Source: Thiogranum sp. (GTDB lineage Bacteria; Pseudomonadota; Gammaproteobacteria; DSM-19610). From it: a stretch of 58,873 bases of DNA. How positions within the stretch are numbered: position 1 is the stretch's first letter; each line of letters begins with the position of its first letter. The stretch lies in the NCBI GenBank assembly GCA_024102665.1, contig JAGFJP010000176.1:1-58873 (forward strand). Direction: 5' to 3'. Made by a program: the position numbers and the translations under genes. Positions 16,556 through 23,444 of the stretch are shown here, piece after piece. Below the pieces are notes generated by a model. It was not told the DNA's origin. It searched no databases and saw only the letters and a program-made list of their open reading frames with translations.

Positions 16556-17413
16556 ATGAAAATCCAGGCGTTTTGCGACGAAGGACGCACTTGGACAGTA
16601 AGCTACGTGGTTTTCGATGCGTCGACCCGGGACGCGATAGTTATCGATCCTGTTCTTGATCTTGATACCACCCCGTGGCGTACATCAACTGATTCTATAG
16701 ATGCGGTTGAGACATTCATTGAACAAAACCGGTTGAAAGTTCATTGGATACTCGACACACATGTACACGCTGACCACATCAGCGGTGCGGGCGAACTGAA
16801 AAAGCGCTTGCAGGCACCCCTGGCCATCGGCGCCAATATTCGGCGTGTACAGGAAATCTTCAAAAGGGCATTTAATCTGCCCGACGATTTTCCTACTGAT
16901 GGCCGGCAGTTCGACCGCTTGCTTAACGACGGCGATCGCCTGCAGGCAGGCAGTCTGGAAATCGAAGTTCTACATACGCCTGGCCACACACCGGCCTGCT
17001 GCACTTACCACATCGGAGGTGCACTGTTCACCGGTGACGTGTTGTTTATGCCGGACGTTGGCGTAGCCCGCTGTGATTTTCCGGACGGCAGCGCCGAAAT
17101 GCTTTATGACTCGGTGAAGCGCAAGCTCTATGCGTTTCCCAATCAGACGAAGGTATTCGTAGGTCACGACTATCCAAACGGTCGGCAGTTTCAGTACCAG
17201 ACCACCATCGGGGAAAGCAAGGCGTTCAATGCCGATTTGCCTAATGGAATCACTGAGGCAGATTTCGTGAAGAAGATCCACCGGCGTGACAGCGCTTTGC
17301 CCGCGCCGCGCCTGCTGTTCCCGAGTCTGCAGGTAAATATCAATGCGGGGCAACTGCCGCAACCCGAAAACAATGAGATCACTTATCTCAAAGTGCCTCT
17401 CAATTACCTTTGA
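16556..17413 (+). CDS. Persulfide dioxygenase-like MBL-fold protein
   Basis: A 285-aa metallo-beta-lactamase-fold enzyme with the metal motif H69-x-H71-x-D73-H74, HTPGHTP, a TGD loop ending FTGDVLFMPDVGVARCDF and GHDY. The whole is closest to ETHE1/Blh-type enzymes, which oxidise glutathione or other persulfides with one iron. The adjacent rhodanese fusion supports a sulfur role, though a plain hydrolase cannot be ruled out. Downstream gene begins 40 bp later. Confidence 0.82.
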   Translation: MKIQAFCDEGRTWTVSYVVFDASTRDAIVIDPVLDLDTTPWRTSTDSIDAVETFIEQNRLKVHWILDTHVHADHISGAGELKKRLQAPLAIGANIRRVQEIFKRAFNLPDDFPTDGRQFDRLLNDGDRLQAGSLEIEVLHTPGHTPACCTYHIGGALFTGDVLFMPDVGVARCDFPDGSAEMLYDSVKRKLYAFPNQTKVFVGHDYPNGRQFQYQTTIGESKAFNADLPNGITEADFVKKIHRRDSALPAPRLLFPSLQVNINAGQLPQPENNEITYLKVPLNYL

Positions 17414-17453
17414 TCGAAAACATAGCGGTGCATCAACAGGAGCATTCACAGCC

Positions 17454-18557
17454 ATGATGAGCGTTAAGCTGGAACGTGTGCTGGACAACCTTTCGTCCAA
17501 CTACATGCCGTTTACCCTGCTGTCCAGGGAACGGCTCTCGGAAGTGGTTAACGTGGTACGCTTCCTTGAACTGCGTGCGGGCGAAATCCTGCAGTTGCGC
17601 GGAGGCAAGGCTAACGATTATCTGTATGTCGTGGAAGGCCGTCTTGAAGTTGTGCAGTGCGGTTCAGTGCGCAGCTTTACCGGACCCGAGGACACTCAGA
17701 GCAAGCCATTCGTTCTCCCTAATTCGCCGGCAACCGCGACTATTATCGCGCGGCAGGATTCGATTATCTGCCACGCCGATCGGGAGCTTCTCGACAACCT
17801 CATAGCCTGGGATGAAGTCGTCCATTTAAGCGAGGATCTCGACGGCGACCTTCACCAACGGCTCGAACTGGTGCGCAATTCCCTGGTGTTCCGCCGCCTG
17901 CCGCTGGAAGTCGTGGAAACCGCCTTCAAGAATATGACGATCCAGAACGTCAAGGCAGGTGAGGACATCATCCGCATGGGTGACGAAGGGAACGCCTATT
18001 ACATCATCAGCTCGGGAACTGCGGAAACCTACCAGATCGGGTTGTACGACGACGAGCCGACCAAGATAGCCGATCTTGGTGAAGGCGATGCCTTTGGCTG
18101 TGAAGCGTTGATTTCCGGAAACCGGCGAAATGAGACGGTTTGCGCCACTTCTGATTGCACGCTACTGGTGCTGGACCGGGAAGTCTTTGACGACATCATT
18201 CGCACTCCGCTAATCAAAACCGTACATCCCAATGTCGCCAGAACGATGGTTGAGACTGGTTACAGGCTGCTTGATGTGCGCTACGCGGAAGAATTCGATG
18301 ACCATCACATTCCAGGCGCGATACTGATGCCGCTGTACGAATTGCGCAACAGGATGGATGAACTCGACCCCAAGGAAAGGTATATTGTCTATTGTCACGC
18401 CGGAGGCAGAGCGGCAGTGGCAACGCTGATCCTGGCTCAGAACCAGTTTGACGTGGTAAGCCTTGAAGGCGGTATCCGCGACTGGCCCTTTGATACTGCC
18501 TCTGTTGAATCGGAGGTAGGCGGAAGGGATGAACTCAAGGTCGCAAATGCAAACTAG
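17454..18557 (+). CDS. Tandem cyclic-nucleotide-binding protein fused to a rhodanese
   Basis: A 367-aa protein with two CAP-ED domains (about 20-130 and 145-260) and a C-terminal rhodanese (about 265-355). The second domain keeps the phosphate-cassette pattern FGCEAL...RNETV; the first is degenerate and lacks the GE...R..T core. The rhodanese carries its catalytic cysteine in CHAGGRA. It likely couples a small-molecule signal to sulfur transfer, but ligand and partner are unknown. Start ATG at 17454 has AGGAG about 11 nt upstream. Confidence 0.85.
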   Translation: MMSVKLERVLDNLSSNYMPFTLLSRERLSEVVNVVRFLELRAGEILQLRGGKANDYLYVVEGRLEVVQCGSVRSFTGPEDTQSKPFVLPNSPATATIIARQDSIICHADRELLDNLIAWDEVVHLSEDLDGDLHQRLELVRNSLVFRRLPLEVVETAFKNMTIQNVKAGEDIIRMGDEGNAYYIISSGTAETYQIGLYDDEPTKIADLGEGDAFGCEALISGNRRNETVCATSDCTLLVLDREVFDDIIRTPLIKTVHPNVARTMVETGYRLLDVRYAEEFDDHHIPGAILMPLYELRNRMDELDPKERYIVYCHAGGRAAVATLILAQNQFDVVSLEGGIRDWPFDTASVESEVGGRDELKVANAN

Positions 18558-18600
18558 CTGAACCGAGTAACCCGGGGCAGCGTCGAGCGGGAACCCGGTC

Positions 18601-18819
18601 ATTAACCATCAGCTTTCCAATGAAGAGATCCGGGCGCTCCGGGAAAAACTCGAGGAGTTGAAACTCGAACATCGGGATCTTGACGACGTCATCCATCATC
18701 TGGTGGAGTCGTCCTATCCCGATCAGCTGCAGCTCAAGCGACTGAAAAAGCGCAAGCTTCGCCTGAAGGACATGATTGACCGAATCGAAAGCCGCTTGAT
18801 TCCGGACATCGACGCCTGA
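18601..18819 (+). CDS. YdcH (DUF465) family protein with non-canonical ATT start
   Basis: A small acidic/basic coiled-coil protein; the translated segment contains EHRDLDDVI and QLKRLKKRKLRLKD, typical of DUF465. The reading frame from 18571 (after a TAA at 18568-18570) has no ATG, GTG or TTG, so the start must be ATT at 18601, giving 72 aa, or another rare codon. It follows the cNMP-rhodanese gene by 43 bp on the same strand. Confidence 0.85.
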   Translation: MNHQLSNEEIRALREKLEELKLEHRDLDDVIHHLVESSYPDQLQLKRLKKRKLRLKDMIDRIESRLIPDIDA

Positions 18820-18831
18820 TCGTCCCGGGGC

Positions 18832-19518
18832 TCAACGACGGTACCTGACCCGTTCTACCGGGGACACCACCTCGATCACCGCCCCCTCCGCCTGTACATG
18901 GTGACGAACCTGAACGTAAAGCTGCTTTTCACCCTTTCCAGGGCTCACCGTGAACGGCAGCGGAGAACGAAACGCCTGCCAATCCGCACCCGCGAAGTCG
19001 GATGTTTCACTTGCTCGCACCTCATTGGCCTTCCCGGAAACCTTCAGCGACAAAAGAACCCCGGCGCTCCCACCCGCTGGAGCGTCGCTGACCGTGACGC
19101 GTTCAATTTTCAAGCCCGCGCCGCTTGTGGCCATAGGCTCGGCAGCCGGCGCATTGCACTCGGGCCCTCCACCACCGGAGGCGACCTTGACAATCACAAC
19201 GCGGTTCTGCGCGACGGGTTCGAGAAATTGCTGGGCGCCCTGCACACCGCGCTTGGATGCAGTGATCAGCAACGCGTTAGGGGGAATATCTTCGAATCGC
19301 GCAATGCCGTCCGAATTTGTGCGGCGTGCGCCGAACTGGTCGAGCTTGGCCGCGGTCCCCACACACACTGCAGCCCCGGCGATCACTTCGCCACTTTGCC
19401 TGTTCAGAACGTGAACTTCCAGTGAACGGGGGGCACCGGCAGACCATACGGCCACCGGAGCACCGGTCAGAAGGAGTACGCATAACAATTTCCACGGATT
19501 TAGTTGATTGGTAGCCAT
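18832..19518 (-). CDS. Secreted protein with carboxypeptidase-regulatory-like domain
   Basis: A 228-aa protein with a signal peptide (about 1-27, ending WSAGAP). The first mature half resembles the carboxypeptidase regulatory-like fold: SLEVHVLNRQSGEVIAGAAV then a RTNSDGIARFEDIPPNALL loop. The second half is a beta-rich segment with no catalytic motif. Likely an exported structural or binding protein. Start MATNQL was chosen over a longer in-frame start because the signal peptide begins there. Confidence 0.7.
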   Translation of the reverse strand: MATNQLNPWKLLCVLLLTGAPVAVWSAGAPRSLEVHVLNRQSGEVIAGAAVCVGTAAKLDQFGARRTNSDGIARFEDIPPNALLITASKRGVQGAQQFLEPVAQNRVVIVKVASGGGGPECNAPAAEPMATSGAGLKIERVTVSDAPAGGSAGVLLSLKVSGKANEVRASETSDFAGADWQAFRSPLPFTVSPGKGEKQLYVQVRHHVQAEGAVIEVVSPVERVRYRR

Positions 19519-19604
19519 AGAATATCCAGCCTCTTCTCGTTGTATTGTTTTCGCCAGTTTATAGCCGTAATGTCCCCGGAACCAGCCTGCGGCACCCTGC
19601 ACCC

Positions 19605-20039
19605 TCAGCAGGTCTCCCCACCTTCAGCAAGATGGGGGAATTTTCCCGCAAATTTCCGTATCCATTCGCGAGCTGCCTGCTCGCTGCTCAGGCGCCTGCC
19701 CTCGGTCGCCAGCACTTGCGCTTTATAGTGCTCAATATGGCATATTTGCTCGACCATCCTTAGCCGAAACAGATCGTCCTCATCCAGAAACGCAACCCCA
19801 ATCACAAAACTGCTGCCTTCGGATCGACACCAGGCGACCTGACCTTTCACCTCCGCGCACGGTTCCACCGAGGTAATTCGGATGGTAATCATCGTGCCGA
19901 TATCCAGCTTATGGTCGGCATTGAAAGACAGACCACCCGTACTGATATCGTTCAAATGCTCGCGAGAGACCCCGGTATCACTGGTATCCACTTGATATTC
20001 TATTGGAATATCCGATGGATGACGTATATAACTGCGCAA
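19605..20039 (-). CDS. PilZ-domain protein
   Basis: A 144-aa protein carrying both c-di-GMP signature motifs: RxxxR in RSYIR near the N-terminus and DxSxxG in DISTGG about 30 residues later. This predicts a c-di-GMP-responsive adaptor. The likely start is the TTG at 20039 preceded by GGGGAGG; a GTG at 20054 lies within that Shine-Dalgarno and is less likely. Divergent from the disordered membrane protein gene. Confidence 0.82.
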   Translation of the reverse strand: MRSYIRHPSDIPIEYQVDTSDTGVSREHLNDISTGGLSFNADHKLDIGTMITIRITSVEPCAEVKGQVAWCRSEGSSFVIGVAFLDEDDLFRLRMVEQICHIEHYKAQVLATEGRRLSSEQAAREWIRKFAGKFPHLAEGGETC

Positions 20040-20286
20040 GTCCAACCTCCCCACCCGCGGTCTTCCGGCTTCATTTTTCTACTGTACTCATAATTGTAGT
20101 CGCTACCCGTCTATTGTCCGTACAGGGTATAGGCATACTCGATGCCCGACAGACCCGGGGTCGCGTTTATGTGAACTGCTCGGGGTTTTGAGGCAGTCAT
20201 GCAGACATGAGCGGCTGTTCGTGCTGGATTTGCTCAAAGATCATCACTGTCAGACGCTAACAAACCCGGTAAAAAGTGTTGTTACG

Positions 20287-21777
20287 ATGAGCAGTCGCAG
20301 ACGCAGAACATCGGGTTCGACCGACAAACCACAGCAGCCTACGAACCGGCTGGAGCGGGATTATGTCGCCGAAGTTCAACGACGGCTGGCACGTCTGGCC
20401 CGGGAGAGCGAACACGCGCCGGTAACGGTTCATGGCTCTTCGCTTCCTGACAAGCAACGCCAACGCATCGAGCTGGAAATGGCTTCTTTGCGCGCAGAAG
20501 CGCTGAAAGCGCGACGCCTGGCCGAACAGATCAATAACCTGTCGCGTGAAACGACGCGACTCAAACGGAAAAGCGTGATGACGGAATCTCTTACCACGAG
20601 TCCTGACCAGGTCGAGCACGAGAGTCGAAGGAAAGCCGACACTTCGAAATCCGGAGCAAGCCAGCTCAGCTTCAATCCATTACATCCTTCGATGGAATTG
20701 CCTCCCGAACAATTGATTCGCCTGCTCGGTCTGGAAACGAAAAAGATTCGCAAGGGCAAAAAATCCCACGGACAGGGATCGGACGGGCATTTCCGTTCCA
20801 GTACGCAGCGAATCGAAAGGCAGCCGGAAGCTCTCGAGTCCGTCCCGCTGATTTCGTCGGACTCGCACGGGTCCCGACGAGTTCGCGACGATCTAAATAA
20901 CGAACGCCGCGGAATTCTGATTCCAGCGATCGTGACAGGTGCACTGGTTGGTGTCGCTGCGGCGGGATATCTGTTCCTGTCGAAGCCGCAGATTGCCACT
21001 TCGCAGCTGCCTGAAGCAGGAGCCGAAACCGTCAGATCCGAAGTCTCGGAGCAACCTGCTCAATCGGGCGACCAGACCGGAGTACACGTTCAGCCTGACC
21101 ACCCTGTCGCGGCGTCTTCAACCGGAGAACCGCTGGAAGCGGAGAAAGTGGCAACGACGCCACCCGCGGACGGCGCAGCAAAAGCTGTCGACCGGGATCA
21201 GGAGGCCGCCATACAGGCAGAATTGGCACGTCTCAGAGCGCAAGCCGAAGAACGCTTCGCGCGGGAGATGAGCCGAATCGAGGCTGGTCGCGAGTCCAGA
21301 GAACCGAGGGAAACCGCGATTCAGCGGAACGGTGCCGAAACAATGCTGCCCCATCAACTGGAGGCCGCTCCGACGAGCGAGCCGGATACGAACCCGCAAC
21401 CTCAGGACGCGTCGGAAACGACAGCACCCAATACGGTTTTGCCCATGGCGCCTTACGAACATCAAATGCACAATGATACATCAGCAACAACACCGCCTGC
21501 TGCGGCAGTCCAGGCTGACCCGGCGTACGAATCTGTCAATGAATCGGACGGATTCGCCTCGGGATCCGCGACGGCGGATGCGGCTCTGACCGGTGACGTT
21601 GATATAAAGGAGCCGACGAACGACGACGGCTGGCCGGCGCTCGACTCCGCCTCAGAACCGGGACCAGTCGAACCATACAGCCCGATCATTCGACAGACGG
21701 ATCCCGCGCCGCAGGGACAGTCCAGTGAGTTACCCGGGATCGGGCAACCATCAGGTGCAGATCAGGGTCTATTCTGA
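20287..21777 (+). CDS. Long disordered single-pass membrane protein
   Basis: A 496-aa protein with an arginine-rich cytoplasmic N-terminus, charged helical segments, one membrane helix (about 209-231, GILIPAIVTGALVGVAAAGY) and a long acidic, Pro/Thr/Ala-rich C-terminal tail with a short coiled stretch (about 315-350). The tail's composition argues against a globular domain. I do not recognise a family; FimV- or TolA-like scaffolds share this general shape. Start ATG 20287; a longer in-frame start is possible. Confidence 0.7.
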   Translation: MSSRRRRTSGSTDKPQQPTNRLERDYVAEVQRRLARLARESEHAPVTVHGSSLPDKQRQRIELEMASLRAEALKARRLAEQINNLSRETTRLKRKSVMTESLTTSPDQVEHESRRKADTSKSGASQLSFNPLHPSMELPPEQLIRLLGLETKKIRKGKKSHGQGSDGHFRSSTQRIERQPEALESVPLISSDSHGSRRVRDDLNNERRGILIPAIVTGALVGVAAAGYLFLSKPQIATSQLPEAGAETVRSEVSEQPAQSGDQTGVHVQPDHPVAASSTGEPLEAEKVATTPPADGAAKAVDRDQEAAIQAELARLRAQAEERFAREMSRIEAGRESREPRETAIQRNGAETMLPHQLEAAPTSEPDTNPQPQDASETTAPNTVLPMAPYEHQMHNDTSATTPPAAAVQADPAYESVNESDGFASGSATADAALTGDVDIKEPTNDDGWPALDSASEPGPVEPYSPIIRQTDPAPQGQSSELPGIGQPSGADQGLF

Positions 21778-22215
21778 AGGCGGCGCGAAATTTTCGCCCG
21801 ACTCGTAACGAAACAGCTCAACGTACAGCGGCCAACCGGTGTCATCGACCACGGTAACTGACCATTCGCCGATTTCATCGGGCTCCAGCACTTTTTTTGA
21901 AAACACACGCCAACGCGGCCCCCCTACGTCGAACGGCACCTGCGACACCACTTCTCCCCGATACCGCCAACGATGCACCACAGTACGACCCTGCAGGTCG
22001 CGAAGCTCCGTAAAAAAGAAAATTTCGTCGGCGGGACGCGATAGCACGGCTACCTTGTCAACCGGCTCCCGATTTTCGATGGCAGACGTAAACTGCGCGC
22101 GTGCAACTTGCCCACCCTGCGCCAGAACCGCAGTATCCTCGCTCAACGCAATGGACGGCATCGTCAGCAACAAAGCAAGACACGAACGAAAACTGCTTAC
22201 CATTGGCATCTCCAT
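21769..22215 (-). CDS. DUF2914 family secreted protein
   Basis: A 148-aa protein with a signal peptide (about 1-25) and the DUF2914 core: FFFTELRDLQGRTVVHRWRY, WRVFSKK and GEWSVTVVD. Family function is unknown. It overlaps the end of the convergent disordered-protein gene by 9 bp. Confidence 0.85.
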   Translation of the reverse strand: MEMPMVSSFRSCLALLLTMPSIALSEDTAVLAQGGQVARAQFTSAIENREPVDKVAVLSRPADEIFFFTELRDLQGRTVVHRWRYRGEVVSQVPFDVGGPRWRVFSKKVLEPDEIGEWSVTVVDDTGWPLYVELFRYESGENFAPPSE

Positions 22216-22253
22216 TTTTTTCTTAACCCGTGAGCCCCGAAGGCCTCCAGAAG

Positions 22254-22326
22254 CCTGTCGGATTTGGGACTGATCTACTGCGCCGCTCCGTCACCTTGCC
22301 CGCTACGATTGCCAAAATCCGACAGG
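22254..22326. repeat. Small inverted-repeat element
   Basis: CCTGTCGGATTTGG (22254-22267) and CCAAAATCCGACAGG (22312-22326) are inverted copies with one base of difference, framing a 44-bp centre between the DUF2914 gene and zapE. The outer bases also partly match. It looks like a REP or miniature mobile element, but a single copy was seen in this window, so this is a guess. Confidence 0.55.
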
Positions 22327-22329
22327 TTC

Positions 22330-23424
22330 CTAGTCCGGTCTGTGCGGTTTCGCCAGATAAAACGAACTCGACATTTCCGTCAAGCGACTGGCCGTGCGGC
22401 GAAAGAGATTCTCGAGCCGACAACCTTTATACAACTGCTCCGGCGATGTTGCAGCCGTCACAACCAGCTTGACCCCGTGATCATACAGGGCATCTATCAA
22501 ATGGATGAAACGTCGCGCCGCTTCATCCATTCCCTCGCCCATGCAGGGTACACCCTCCAGCAGAAGAGTATGAAATTCACGGGCCAGTTCAAGGTAGTCG
22601 CGCGCCGACCTGGGTTGCATACAAAGTTCCTGGAAATCGAACCAGGCGACGTCATCCGCCAGGGCAATGGCGCGAATGTCTCTGCCGAAAAGCCGTACCG
22701 TCGCGTCGGTCTGAAAATCCACAGGACTCAGTTCGCCCAGATAATCCCGCAGCCACTTGCGGGCATCGTCGCTGTCGGCCACCTTATAGGTACCGCCATG
22801 CTGCAACAACGCAAGCCGAAAGTCCTGTCCAGTGTCCAGGTGAACCACCCGCGTATGACTCTGCAGCAAGGCAATCGCCGGCTCGAAATGCTTGCGTTGC
22901 AGGCCGTTCTCATACAAACCTTCCGGCGACGTATTGGATGTCGCAACCAGTACCAATCCCCTTGCCAGCAGCGCTTCAAGCAGGCCGGACAACAACATGG
23001 CATCAGCGATATCCGAAACGTGAAACTCATCCAGACAAAGCACCCGGCACCGTGCGGCCAGGCTATCCGCGACTATCCGCAACGGATCGGGCGTCTTTGG
23101 CAAGGCATCCAGCGCCGAATGAATCTCCAGCATAAAACGATGAAAATGAACACGGCGTTTTTCAACGAAAGGCAGGCTCTCGAAGAAACAATCCATCAGG
23201 TAGGTCTTGCCCCTCCCCGGTCCACCCCAGAGGTACAGCCCCGTGGGCGCAGCCGGCCGCCTGCCCAGCCAGTACTTCCATAACGGGACACAAGGCGGCG
23301 TGCGAAGCACCCGCTCATAGAGCATCTGGAACTGATCCACGGCCGCTTGCTGGGCTGCATCCGCCTGTAACGCCTGTCGAGCCAGATCAGCCTGGTAACG
23401 TTCCCGCGGCGTCATGCGTTGCAC
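22330..23424 (-). CDS. zapE: ZapE/AFG1-type cell-division ATPase
   Basis: A 364-aa AAA+ P-loop protein. Walker A GGPGRGKTYLMD (about residues 67-78), Walker B CLDEFHVSD and the AFG1 family layout are clear. ZapE interacts with the Z-ring during late division in E. coli. Stop codon lies 4 bp after the inverted repeat. The start at MQRMTPRERY agrees with the family's length. Confidence 0.93.
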   Translation of the reverse strand: MQRMTPRERYQADLARQALQADAAQQAAVDQFQMLYERVLRTPPCVPLWKYWLGRRPAAPTGLYLWGGPGRGKTYLMDCFFESLPFVEKRRVHFHRFMLEIHSALDALPKTPDPLRIVADSLAARCRVLCLDEFHVSDIADAMLLSGLLEALLARGLVLVATSNTSPEGLYENGLQRKHFEPAIALLQSHTRVVHLDTGQDFRLALLQHGGTYKVADSDDARKWLRDYLGELSPVDFQTDATVRLFGRDIRAIALADDVAWFDFQELCMQPRSARDYLELAREFHTLLLEGVPCMGEGMDEAARRFIHLIDALYDHGVKLVVTAATSPEQLYKGCRLENLFRRTASRLTEMSSSFYLAKPHRPD

Positions 23425-23444
23425 CAGCGCTGTTCACCAAACTC

